Of a stretch of 64,000 nucleotides of DNA, positions 1 through 8,911 are shown one piece after another; positions within the stretch are counted from its first letter, which is position 1; every line of letters starts with the position of its first letter. The translations under genes and the position numbers were made by a program. The stretch is from positions 80,835 through 144,834 of the forward strand of contig JABLUY010000074.1 of the NCBI GenBank assembly GCA_013306675.1, written 5' to 3'. The stretch comes from Thraustochytrium sp. TN22 (Eukaryota > Sar > Bigyra > Thraustochytrida > Thraustochytriidae). Below the pieces are notes generated by a model. The model saw only the letters and a list, made by a program, of their open reading frames with translations. It did not search any database and had not been told where the DNA came from.

Positions 1-387
1 CGAAAACGCGTTGCGCGCGCGGACTCCGAGGGGGCCCCCCGCGGCCAGCGCGGCGGCGCGGCGGCGCAGAACCAGCGCGAGAGCGGCGCCGGCGTCGGGC
101 GCGGCGGGGAGGGGAATTTGGTCAAGGCGAGGCGGGCGGCGCGGGGCGGGGCGGGGCGGGACGGCGGCGGCGGAGGCGGCGGAGAGAGCGCGGCCCGCGC
201 AGGCGCGAGAGGCGCAGGCCGGAGCGCCAACTTGACTGCGAGGCGCGGGCCGGCCGGCAGCGCAGAAAGACGTTGGGGGCGGTCATTGACCTCGGGCGCA
301 GCGCCAGGCTCAGCCCGGTCGTCTCGGTCAAGCTGGGCGAGAGGCACTGCGCTGCGCTGCACTGGCAGAGCGCGGAGGCGAGGCAGG
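1..387. other. Upstream region of the EF-hand-like gene
   Basis: Extremely GC-rich leader with runs of GGCGG and GCGGGGC. A reading frame stays open from about 118 into the gene but uses only a TTG start and is Ala/Gly/Arg-rich, so I treat it as untranslated leader. No TATA-like element is evident. Confidence 0.4.
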
Positions 388-1071
388 ATGGCCGGGGCGG
401 AAGACGAGTTCAAGCAGATGGAGAGCGAGGCGTCGGTGACCTCGTCGTCCATGGGGAGAGGGCTGACGTGGCGAGGGGAATGGGACGGCGAGTGGGCCGG
501 CGCGTGGAGCTCGGAGCAGCAGCTGCAGGACGGCGCGGCGGCGGACTGGATCGGGTACGCGGCCGAGGCCGGCAGCTCCATGTACGCGCTGACGGAGGAG
601 CAGCGCGAGGAGCTGCGCGCCATCTTTGACCTGTCGGCGCAGAGCAGGCTGCAGGCCTCGGGCGAGGACGCCGAGCTGCTCGTCCACCGCAACCAGCTTG
701 GCGAGCTCATGCAGATGCTGGGCATTCTGCTCACGGACGACGAGACCGCGCGCCTGCTGCAGGAGGTGCCGCTCCAGAACCACGACGAGATGACCTTTGA
801 GGAGTTCTGCGATGTCGCGGCGCGCGTCTACGCCTCCTACGACGTGCACGAGGAGATCAAGGAGGCCTTCGTCGCGATGCGCGAACCCGTGCTGGCAGAC
901 GACCAGGAGCAGTCTATCTCTGCCGCCAGCCTGCTCAAGACCTTTCGCGACAACGGCAACGATCACATCTCTGAGGAGGACTGCGTGCGCATCGTCCAGC
1001 TCGTCAGCGGCGGCGCCGATTCCATCTCTTGGTCTGCCTTTCAGCACCACATGATGGCCTCTGCGTTCTAA
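388..1071 (+). CDS. Calmodulin/centrin-like EF-hand protein with degenerate calcium loops
   Basis: 227 residues from the ATG at 388, the first ATG in an otherwise Ala/Arg-rich open frame. Residues from about 66 follow the calmodulin layout: an entry helix resembling LTEEQREELRAIFDL, then four helix-loop-helix-like units ending near FEEF, AFVAM and the C-terminal WSAFQ. None of the four predicted loops keeps the DxDxDG calcium-ligand pattern; the second reads VPLQNHDEMTFEEF. The first 65 residues are acidic and Trp-rich with no recognisable domain. The protein is therefore probably a structural, calcium-independent member, like an apo light chain or a centrin-like adaptor. A myosin essential light chain is an alternative. 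Fold assignment is fairly secure; partner and role are unknown. Confidence 0.7.
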   Translation: MAGAEDEFKQMESEASVTSSSMGRGLTWRGEWDGEWAGAWSSEQQLQDGAAADWIGYAAEAGSSMYALTEEQREELRAIFDLSAQSRLQASGEDAELLVHRNQLGELMQMLGILLTDDETARLLQEVPLQNHDEMTFEEFCDVAARVYASYDVHEEIKEAFVAMREPVLADDQEQSISAASLLKTFRDNGNDHISEEDCVRIVQLVSGGADSISWSAFQHHMMASAF

Positions 1072-1540
1072 AAAGTGCTGAGCAAATGTGCGCGCTGACG
1101 TGACGCTTTCTTTTTTCCAAAGCATAGCAGTTCAGCGGCTGACGGCAACGACGTTGCCCAATCCCTGATTTTGCTTTTTGGCGTCAAGCCAACTCGGCGC
1201 GGCGCCTCAGAAGCGGGGGCTTTTCAAGAGATGGAAGGAGGGCAAGGCTTTTTCCTCAGCCTGAACGAGCCAGCCTGGCCAGCGCGCCCACGACAATGGC
1301 CATGCAGCCGAGGCCCCATTCACTGTGGCACAGAATTCCAACGTGACAAGGCTTGAACAATACCGCGGTGCACACCGGGGTGCGCATTAAGGTTCGCTTT
1401 CCATCTCGGCACCACGAAGCGAACTCGCGGAATGCGAATCGCGCGAGGGCAAGCGTCAGAGGGCGGGGTGGCGGCTCATCACGGCGCGCCGCGCGTCGCC
1501 GTTGAGCTCCGCGTCGCACCGTGCCGCGCCGAGGTACACC
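1072..1540. other. Intergenic region, nothing recognised
   Basis: Separates two same-strand genes. It is less GC-rich than the neighbouring coding sequence, with a short T-run near 1109-1117. No repeat, RNA gene or supported reading frame was seen. Confidence 0.4.
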
Positions 1541-2032
1541 ATGCAGCACCAGCAGCAGCACCAGCGCACCGAGGCGCTCGCCTTCGTGGCGCGCGTCAAC
1601 AGCCTGACACAAGCTGCCGAGAAGAGACGCCTGGCGGAGGAGAAGCAAGCGCAGCGCCGCGAGGTGCAGCTCCGCACGGAGCGTCAGCGCCTGCGCAGGT
1701 TGCGCGAAAAGCAACGCGCGCAGGTGGCCGCGCAGTCCCGTGGCGACGAGCGCCGGATCGAGGTCGCGCGCCAAAAGCTCGTGCTCAAGGAGCTCTTCCG
1801 TATGCAGGCGCGCCAGAATGGCTTCGACATGGACAACTTTTGCTACAAGCCGGGCGCGAGTCAGATACTCTCGGGCTCGCGCTCCAGCCCTGGCCTCGGC
1901 ACTTCGCTCTCCACCATTTCCATCGTGTCCATGCCGGGCCCGGACTCGGCCCGCGTTGAGCAACACGGATCGCGCGACAACTTCACATCCCTGCGCCATT
2001 CTGCCAGCTCAACTTCTATGCGCAAGCACTAA
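1541..2032 (+). CDS. Small coiled-coil protein of unknown function
   Basis: 163 residues from ATG 1541 (the frame is open further upstream but only with non-ATG starts). Residues 1-8 are a Gln/His patch. Residues about 25-90 form one long Arg/Glu/Gln-rich helix (for example EEKQAQRREVQLRTERQRL), a strong coiled-coil pattern. The last 60 residues are Ser/Gly-rich and probably disordered. I recognise no family. An antisense frame over 1256-1999 is open but has no domain and a biased Leu/Arg composition, so the plus strand is preferred. AATAAA overlaps the stop codon at 2031-2036. Confidence 0.5.
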   Translation: MQHQQQHQRTEALAFVARVNSLTQAAEKRRLAEEKQAQRREVQLRTERQRLRRLREKQRAQVAAQSRGDERRIEVARQKLVLKELFRMQARQNGFDMDNFCYKPGASQILSGSRSSPGLGTSLSTISIVSMPGPDSARVEQHGSRDNFTSLRHSASSTSMRKH

Positions 2033-2632
2033 TAAATTAAAAACGCGGATTGCCTTTGCCTTCCACATGGAACCCGGTCCTGCGCCAACCATCTTCTTGA
2101 TCTCCATCTCCCTTCAAGTCAAAGCGCATTCCATCTCGCATGCGCCCTTTGTCCCATCAGCGGACGCTCTGTGCTCATCTTCGTCTCATCTTCGTCTCAT
2201 CCTCGCAGAAAGACTTGCCCTCTTTCCCCGTCCCGCAGCTCCCCTCTCCCTCCAAATCCACCACCACGCGCCTCCGAGTCGTCTCGCCGGCTCAGCCCAG
2301 GCTCTCTCTCCGTGCCGACTCGGACGCGTGCCGACGGCTCGGACTCGGAGCCGGCGCCCCATTCCTTTCCTCTCCCGCCGGGTCGTCACGATGCTCAGCT
2401 GCGCGCCGTCGCCCTCAGGCTCGTGCGATGCCGACTCAGAGTGGCCGGCGGGAGTGAGCGGGCCCGTTAGGCCGGCGGAAAGCGGGCTATCGAGCCGAAG
2501 CTTCGCTGCGGTTGTGATCGCGGCGGCGGCGGCGGCGATCAAGCGCGCGATCAATCAACGAAGCGGCAGCCCGTCGGCCGGAGGAGCGGCGGCGCGGCGC
2601 GGAGCGGGCGGCGCGGAGCGAGCGGCGGCAGG
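2033..2632. other. Upstream region of RPN1
   Basis: 600 nt between the coiled-coil gene and RPN1. Pyrimidine-rich from about 2095 to 2400, with short tandem TCTTCGTCTCA units near 2180-2205, then GGC/GCG-rich close to the RPN1 ATG. Probably promoter and 5' leader; no discrete motif can be assigned. Confidence 0.35.
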
Positions 2633-5578
2633 ATGTCCGAGCCGGGCGGCGAGCGGCCGACGGCCAAGATCGCGGTGCGCTCGCGCGACCCGGACCTGGA
2701 CGACGACGCGGACCCGGAGCCCATCCCGCCGGAGACGGCGCCGGTGGAGGGCGACGACGAGAAGGAGAATGCCGGGCTGAGCGAGGAGGACCTGCTGCTG
2801 AAGGAGACGCTGGAGCGAGCGGTGGCGAAGCTGACGGCGAAGAAGAGCAGCTCGAGCTCGCGCGAGGCCGCCGTGGAGACGCTGGCCACGGAGATCCGCA
2901 ACGCGACGTCGAGCATGACGTCGGTGCCGAAGCCGCTCAAGTTCCTGCGGCCGCACTACGGTCCCATCAAGGAGTTCTACGGGTCGCTCAAGGCGGGCGA
3001 GCTGCGCAAGAACGTGGCGGACGTGCTGTCGGTCATGGCCATGACCATGGCGGAGGTGGGCTCGCGGGAGTGCCTGGGTTTCAAGCTGGAGGGCCACCGC
3101 AAGGAGCTGGGCGCCTGGGGCCACGAGTACATTCGCGCGCTGAGCGGCGAGATTTCGCAAGAGTACGTGGCGCGCGTGACGGCGGAGCCGCCCGATGACC
3201 CGTCGGAGCTGATCGAGCTGGTGGACGTGATCGTGCCGTTCCAGATGGAGCACAACTCGGAGATCGAGGCGGTGGACCTGCTGCTGGAGGTGAACGAGCT
3301 GAGCAAGGTGCTGGCGTACGTGGACAAGAGCAACTATGACCGCGTGGGCCTCTACCTGCTTCGGCTGGCCGAGTACCACCTGGCGCTGGAGGACCTGGAG
3401 GCTGCGCTGAGCGTGGCGTTCAAGCTGTACCTTGGGCAGAAGGACATGGCGAACGCGCTGCGCGTGGCGATGCGGCTCAACGACGTGGGCCTCGCCACTC
3501 AGGTTATGGAGGCGGCCGAGTCGATGAAGCACGGCGGCCTGGTGCAGAAGCAGCTGGCGCTCATGATGGGCTCGCACAAGTTCTTCGGCTACACGGCGGA
3601 CGACGATGAGATCAACTCGCTCATCGGCAACGAGGAGTTGTGGAACCACTTCCAGAGCTTGGCGCGCGAGCTTAACGCCGAGGACGCCAAGACGCCGGAC
3701 GACGTGTACAAGAGCCACCTCTCGGAGTCGTCCTCGCTCATGCGCGAGGCGGCGCAGGTGGAGTCGGCGCGGCAAAACTTGGCGTCCACCTTTGTGAACG
3801 CCTTCGTGAACGTGGGCTTCCAAAAGGACGCGCTCATGACGCCCGCCGAGAGCAAGTGGCTGTACAAGAACAAGGAGCACGGCATGATTAGCGCCGCCGC
3901 TTCGCTCGGCATGATTCTGCTCTGGAACGTCAACGAGGGCATGTCCCAGATCGACAAGTACCTGTACAGCTCCGATTACATCAAGGCCGGCGCGCTGCTG
4001 GCGCTCGGCATCGTCAACTGCGGCGTGCGCGACGAGGTGGACCCGGCGCTCAGCCTGCTTCCCGAGCACTTTGAGGAGGGCAAGCCCGACATGGTGCGCA
4101 TGGCCGCGGCGCTCGGCCTCGGCATCGCGCACGCCGGCAACCCCAAGGAGGAGGTGGCCGAGGTGCTCCTGCCCGTCGTGGCCGACACGTCCCCCGCGGC
4201 CAACATGGAGGTGGTCGCGCTGGCTGGCCTCGGCCTCGGCCTCGTCTTCGCCGGCACCGCCAACGAGGACGTCTGCACGGTCATCGTGCAGCGCCTCATG
4301 GAGGCCTCGCCCGCCGAGCTCGACCAGCCCATCGCCAAGATGCTCTGCGTCGGCCTCGGCGTGCTCTTCATCGGCGCCCAGGAGAACGCCGAGCCCACCA
4401 TCGAGGCCGTCAAGACCGTCGAGCACAAGATTGCCAAGTTCGCTGCCGTCGTCATTGAGACTTGCGCCTACACCGGCACCGGTAACGTGCTTCAGGTGCA
4501 GAAGCTCATGCACCTCTGTGCCGAGCACCTCGATAAGAACGGCGACTCCGTGGCCGAGGCCGCCGCCAACGCCGACGACAGCGAGGCCGCCGCCGCCAGC
4601 AGCTCCGCAGCCAACGCCTCGGGCGACGGCGGCGCCGACGCCGCAGCCGCGGCCGCCGCGGCCGCCGCCGAGGCCAAGGCCGCCGAGGAGAAGGAGGAGG
4701 AGCAGCAGACCGAGGAGGAGCGCGAGGAGGAGAAGCAGCAGGCCGCCGCCAACGCCATGCATCAGTCCGCCGCCGTCATCGGCGTCGCGCTCATCACCAT
4801 GGGCGAGAAGATTGGCCGCGAGATGGCGCAGCGCACTTTCCAGCACCTGCTCCAGTACGGCGACCTGGCCGTGCGCCGCGCCGTGCCGCTCGCCATGGCG
4901 CTCTGCCACATCTCCGACCCGGAGTATGCCCTCATTGACGTGCTCAGCAAGCTCACGCACGACGCCGACGTGCCCACCGCCATGTCGGCCATCTTCGCGC
5001 TCGGCCTGCTGGGCGCCGGCACCAACAACTCGCGCATCGCCCAGCTCCTGCGCTCGCTCGCCACCTTTTACAGCAAGGACGCCAACCCGCTCTTCATTGT
5101 GCGCATCGCGCAGGGCCTGCTCCATGCCGGCAAGGGCCTCGTCACCATGGCGCCCTACCACAGCGACCGCACCCTCATGTCTGCCCCGGCCATCGCCGGC
5201 ATCCTCGCCGTCATCTACTGCTGCCTCGACCTCAAGGGCACTATCCTCGGCAAGCACCACTACCTGCTCTACACCATGGTCACCGCCATCCGGCCACGCA
5301 TGCTTCTCACGCTCGACGCCAAGACCATGGAGCCCCTCCCGGTCAAGGTGCGCGTCGGCCAGGCCGTCGAGATCGTCGGCCAGGCCGGCCGGCCCAAGAC
5401 CATCACCGGCTTCCAGACCCACTCCACCCCGGTCCTCATGGGCTTCGGCGACCGCGCCGAGCTCGTCTCTGATGAGCACGAGCCCCTCACCGATGTCCTC
5501 GAGGGCGTCGTCCTCCTCCGGAAGCGCAAGAAGCGCTCCTCCAAGGACCGTGACGGCGACGTTGAGATGGCCAAGTGA
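2633..5578 (+). CDS. RPN1: 26S proteasome regulatory subunit RPN1 (PSMD2)
   Basis: 981 residues, a usual length for RPN1, the largest non-ATPase base subunit, which scaffolds ubiquitin receptors and UBL-shuttle proteins on the 19S particle. The acidic N-terminus is followed by a conserved-looking segment (PHYGPIKEFYGSL). Repeated Ala/Gly-rich proteasome/cyclosome helices such as LLALGIVNCGV and AALGLGIAHAGNP lie around residues 430-620 and again after 715, giving the toroid. Between them, residues about 642-706 form an Ala/Glu low-complexity linker. The C-terminal beta-rich piece (KTITGFQTHSTPVLMGFGDRA) is typical of the family. No intron is needed. A decayed copy of its last 240 nt lies immediately downstream. 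Confidence 0.96.
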   Translation: MSEPGGERPTAKIAVRSRDPDLDDDADPEPIPPETAPVEGDDEKENAGLSEEDLLLKETLERAVAKLTAKKSSSSSREAAVETLATEIRNATSSMTSVPKPLKFLRPHYGPIKEFYGSLKAGELRKNVADVLSVMAMTMAEVGSRECLGFKLEGHRKELGAWGHEYIRALSGEISQEYVARVTAEPPDDPSELIELVDVIVPFQMEHNSEIEAVDLLLEVNELSKVLAYVDKSNYDRVGLYLLRLAEYHLALEDLEAALSVAFKLYLGQKDMANALRVAMRLNDVGLATQVMEAAESMKHGGLVQKQLALMMGSHKFFGYTADDDEINSLIGNEELWNHFQSLARELNAEDAKTPDDVYKSHLSESSSLMREAAQVESARQNLASTFVNAFVNVGFQKDALMTPAESKWLYKNKEHGMISAAASLGMILLWNVNEGMSQIDKYLYSSDYIKAGALLALGIVNCGVRDEVDPALSLLPEHFEEGKPDMVRMAAALGLGIAHAGNPKEEVAEVLLPVVADTSPAANMEVVALAGLGLGLVFAGTANEDVCTVIVQRLMEASPAELDQPIAKMLCVGLGVLFIGAQENAEPTIEAVKTVEHKIAKFAAVVIETCAYTGTGNVLQVQKLMHLCAEHLDKNGDSVAEAAANADDSEAAAASSSAANASGDGGADAAAAAAAAAAEAKAAEEKEEEQQTEEEREEEKQQAAANAMHQSAAVIGVALITMGEKIGREMAQRTFQHLLQYGDLAVRRAVPLAMALCHISDPEYALIDVLSKLTHDADVPTAMSAIFALGLLGAGTNNSRIAQLLRSLATFYSKDANPLFIVRIAQGLLHAGKGLVTMAPYHSDRTLMSAPAIAGILAVIYCCLDLKGTILGKHHYLLYTMVTAIRPRMLLTLDAKTMEPLPVKVRVGQAVEIVGQAGRPKTITGFQTHSTPVLMGFGDRAELVSDEHEPLTDVLEGVVLLRKRKKRSSKDRDGDVEMAK

Positions 5579-5631
5579 ATAAGTGAAGTTGACACATTCC
5601 ATGATGATTTGTCGTGACCTTAGCTAGCTAG

Positions 5632-5878
5632 AGGCGGTCGAGATTGTCGGGCAGGCCGGCCGGCCGGCCCACGACCATCACTGGCTTTCCAGACCCACTC
5701 CTGACCCTCGTCCTCATGGGCTTCGGCGATCGCACGGAGCTCGTCTCTGAGTGAGCACGAGCCCCTCACCGATGATGTCCTTGAGGGCGTCCTTCGGAAG
5801 CGCAAGAAGCACTCCTCCAAGGACCGTGACGGTGACGTTGAGAGGACCAAGTAAATAAGTGAAGTGGACACATTCCTT
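5632..5878 (+). pseudogene. Truncated tandem copy of the RPN1 3' end and 3' flank
   Basis: Positions 5632-5878 align with 5361-5602. The RPN1 tail, its stop region and the trait AATAAGTGAAGTxGACACATTCC are all repeated about 271 bp downstream. The copy carries several small insertions and deletions plus an early TGA within the stretch matching LVSDEHE, so it cannot be translated in the RPN1 frame. It lacks everything upstream of the last 80 codons. It is best read as a partial tandem duplication that is decaying, or as duplicated 3' regulatory sequence. Confidence 0.9.
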
Positions 5879-5890
5879 AGCAGCCAGCCT

Positions 5891-5896
<6 letters not shown>

Positions 5897-5936
<40 letters not shown>
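5897..5936. repeat. (GA)n dinucleotide microsatellite
   Basis: About 20 uninterrupted GA units, directly behind the decayed RPN1 copy and about 400 bp upstream of the CDC45 start codon. Confidence 0.95.
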
Positions 5937-5937
<1 letters not shown>

Positions 5938-6239
5938 GAAGGGGCCATTGGCGAGAACGCCGAAAGAGAAGGGAGGAGGGCAGGACGGGCGCAGGGAGCC
6001 CAAGCTGAGACACTGGCACCAGCTTCAAACTTGGGAAATCACCAAGCCTCGCGGCCGAGGACTTGGCGAAACTTTCATGCGTGGTGGAGGTGAGTTGGTC
6101 TCAAGAAGGGGTCCAAAAAGAGACGCAAGAACCTAACGACCGCCAGCGCCGTTGCTTCCCGTCAAGCAACCCAACCATCACCGCGGCGCCCACGGACCAA
6201 ACCAAGCCAAGCCACGCCACGGCCAAGCCAAACCGCCTG

Positions 6240-6277
<38 letters not shown>

Positions 6278-6338
6278 GGAGCAGAAGCGCGCGTGTGCGC
6301 GCGTCGGCGGCGGCGGCAGAGGCGGCGGCAGAGGCGCG
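5937..6338. other. Upstream region of CDC45
   Basis: Purine-rich after the GA tract, then a CCAAGCCAAGCCACGCC stretch near 6200-6230 and GGC-triplet runs at about 6240-6330. The frame of CDC45 is open through this region but has no ATG, and its composition is unlike protein. Confidence 0.35.
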
Positions 6339-8687
6339 ATGCTGTGGCCGGCAGAGCACCTTCATGAGGCGTACGAGCACGTGCGCAACGATGCGCTGGG
6401 CGCCGGGTGCACGGTGGTGATCTACGTGGCGCTGGACTGCGACGCGCTGTGCGCGGCCAAGATTCTGACGAGCCTATTCAAGGCGGACAACGTGGCGTAC
6501 AAGCTGCGGCCCGTGCGCAGGCAGGCAGACATTTTGGAGGACTTTCGCGACACGTCCAAGGCGGAGGCCATCAAGTCTATCATCATGATCAACTGCGGCG
6601 GCGACGCCAACGTGCAGGAGATGTTCAACCTGGATGAGTCCATGATCTGCTACGTGGTGGACTCGAGCCGGCCCTTCAACCACGCCAACCTGCTGCCCAC
6701 ACACATGCAAACCATCGTTCTCGCGGACGAGTTCATGAAGGCCGAGGACCTTGTGCAGGACGCGCGAGCGCTCGAGCATCTCGATGAAGACGACGTGGAC
6801 GAGATTCTGGGTGGTGGCGCCAAGCGTGGTGTTGACGGCGACGACGATGACGACGACGACGACGACGACGACGACGATGGCGACGGTGACGATAACAATG
6901 GTGATCACCACGACCTCGACGACGATGATGCGGACGCTGACGGAAAGTCCAAGGCGCCCGGCACGAAGAGGCAGGACGCGGACGCGGAGTCAGAACAGGA
7001 GTTCGAGTTTGATGCCGGCGCGAGTCGCGGCGCTGTCGGCCATGAGGAGGATGGCGAAGACGATGAAGACGATGATGATGATGATGACGGTGACGGTGAC
7101 GAGAACGACTCGAGCAGGGTACGCAGCAAATCGGCCGGAGAGGCGGGCTCTCGCGCCAAGCGGCGCCGCACGACGTCGTCGTCCACCGGCGGCAGCGGAG
7201 ACGATCAAGACACAAACGCAAACGACGACGACAAGGACGCCGAAGCGCGCGCCGAGCGCTCTGGCGAAGCGGAGCTGCAGCGCGAGCGCGTCAGGGCGTT
7301 CTACGCCGGAGCGTCACGCGGCACGTCAGCCGCGCACGTGATGTTCACGCTCGCGCAACAGCTCAACAAGGACCAGAAGCTGTTTCTTTGGCTCGCCATC
7401 GTCGGCACGACGCACCACTTTTTAGCGGCGGAGATCTCGGAGGAGGACTACCTAGCGCGCGTGTTCACGTATCGGGACGTGGTACGAGACCGGCTCATCA
7501 GGCCGCAACAGCGGCAGCGCGACGGCAGCAGCGGCGGCGGCGCGACTGGCGAAGATGAGGCGAGCGTGCCGCAGCTGGAGGCACAGAACGTGGACGTCGT
7601 GGACGAGATGCGCCTCATGCTGCACCGGCACTGGTCGCTGCACGAAGCCTTTTTGTACTCGGACTACGTGGCGGCCCGCTTGGGCATTTGGCGCGAAGAC
7701 GGCGAGGCGCGGCTGCGCACTTTTTTTGCCAAGATGGGCATTAGCCGCAAGGACGCCGAGCAAAAGTACCCGTTCATGAACATGAACGCGAAGCGCGCGC
7801 TGAGAGACAAGATCGGCGCGCACGGCGCCGACTTCAAGCTGGACGAGACCTTTCTGTACGTCTCCTTCCAGTTCCGCGCCGGCTTCGGCCTGCAGCTCTC
7901 CGCCGCCGACACGGCCCAGTGCGTGTCTGCGCTCTTGGAGAGCGCCGCGACGCACGCTGCGCTCTTTAGTGACGCCGTCGACGCCGACCTCGCCGAGGAT
8001 GCCACGGAGGTGCCGGAGATGGCCCTGGAGACGGACGCCACAGACCCCGCCGGCAAAGCGGCCGCAGGCGGCCTCGCCGGCGAGGCCAGCAGCGAGCAGA
8101 GCAAGACCTCCGCGCTTGCGGCCTCGCTCTGGCAGCGCAGCTTCAACGCCGCCTACGATGTGTTGTCCTTCTCGCACACCGCCCGCAACCAGCGCCTCGT
8201 GGACCAGGGCCTCGACAGCGCCAAGGCGCTGCAAAAGGCCATCGTGCAGGAGGGCTGCAACATCATCTCTGGCAACAAGGTCCTCAGCGCCGGCAGCTTC
8301 CGCTACGTCGTCATGGAGGGCCTCCCGCCCAAGCTCGTCAGTGTCTTTTCGCAGCCCGATACCCTGCTCCGTCTCGCCGGCTTCATCATGTCATCTCGCG
8401 TCGCGGCTGGCAAGTGGTCCGGCCCCGGCGCCACCCCCTTTGTCGTCGGCGTCCAGGACCACCGCGCCAACCTCGCGCATTTCGTCGGCATCCCCAACCC
8501 CACTGCGGATGACGCCGTCGCCGCGGACGGGGCCATCCTCAACCCCTTCAGCCGCTACTTTCGCCAGGCCGCATTGCGAATAGGCACCGCGCACGACCAC
8601 GTCGGCTTCAACCCGGCCTGCATTGACGTGCCGCTTCCCCTCGTGCAGCGCTTCCTTGTCGCCTTGCACGAAATCACTGCTGCATGA
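6339..8687 (+). CDS. CDC45: Replication initiation factor CDC45
   Basis: 782 residues from ATG 6339. CDC45 is the DHH-phosphoesterase-like subunit of the Cdc45-MCM-GINS replicative helicase. The N-terminus has the family pattern: a hydrophobic strand TVVIYVALDCDALCAAKIL (residues about 23-41), then YKLRPV, then MINCGGDANVQEMF and YVVDSSRPFNH. The C-terminal half retains LFLWLAIVGTTHHF and a long conserved tail (GFNPACIDVPLPLVQRFL). Residues about 150-305 are a very long Asp/Glu-rich insert with (GAC)n-coded Asp runs and a basic KRRR patch, which makes the protein longer than most orthologues. No intron is evident. Origin firing is its expected nuclear role. Confidence 0.95.
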   Translation: MLWPAEHLHEAYEHVRNDALGAGCTVVIYVALDCDALCAAKILTSLFKADNVAYKLRPVRRQADILEDFRDTSKAEAIKSIIMINCGGDANVQEMFNLDESMICYVVDSSRPFNHANLLPTHMQTIVLADEFMKAEDLVQDARALEHLDEDDVDEILGGGAKRGVDGDDDDDDDDDDDDDGDGDDNNGDHHDLDDDDADADGKSKAPGTKRQDADAESEQEFEFDAGASRGAVGHEEDGEDDEDDDDDDDGDGDENDSSRVRSKSAGEAGSRAKRRRTTSSSTGGSGDDQDTNANDDDKDAEARAERSGEAELQRERVRAFYAGASRGTSAAHVMFTLAQQLNKDQKLFLWLAIVGTTHHFLAAEISEEDYLARVFTYRDVVRDRLIRPQQRQRDGSSGGGATGEDEASVPQLEAQNVDVVDEMRLMLHRHWSLHEAFLYSDYVAARLGIWREDGEARLRTFFAKMGISRKDAEQKYPFMNMNAKRALRDKIGAHGADFKLDETFLYVSFQFRAGFGLQLSAADTAQCVSALLESAATHAALFSDAVDADLAEDATEVPEMALETDATDPAGKAAAGGLAGEASSEQSKTSALAASLWQRSFNAAYDVLSFSHTARNQRLVDQGLDSAKALQKAIVQEGCNIISGNKVLSAGSFRYVVMEGLPPKLVSVFSQPDTLLRLAGFIMSSRVAAGKWSGPGATPFVVGVQDHRANLAHFVGIPNPTADDAVAADGAILNPFSRYFRQAALRIGTAHDHVGFNPACIDVPLPLVQRFLVALHEITAA

Positions 8688-8911
8688 TAGAATTCTCCGA
8701 GCATTTGTAGTGCGCTGTAGGTAACTAACTTTGAAGGAGAACGTCTACCGCCTCTCACGCGGCGGGCTGGCCGTGTCCGAGAGCGTGTGGAGTGCGGCAC
8801 TGCGGCACGCGCGGTGCACGGCGGCACGCGCGGTGCAGCTGGAAAGGAAATCTTCACTCCGAGTCAAAGTTGCTTACAGTGCATCAGTTGTCAGTGGCCT
8901 TGCTGGCCTAG

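Noticed and set aside
2555-5602. 1015-codon open frame antisense to RPN1
   Set aside because: High-GC mirror of the RPN1 codons; Leu/Gly/Val/His-rich, no domain, while the plus strand is unmistakable RPN1.
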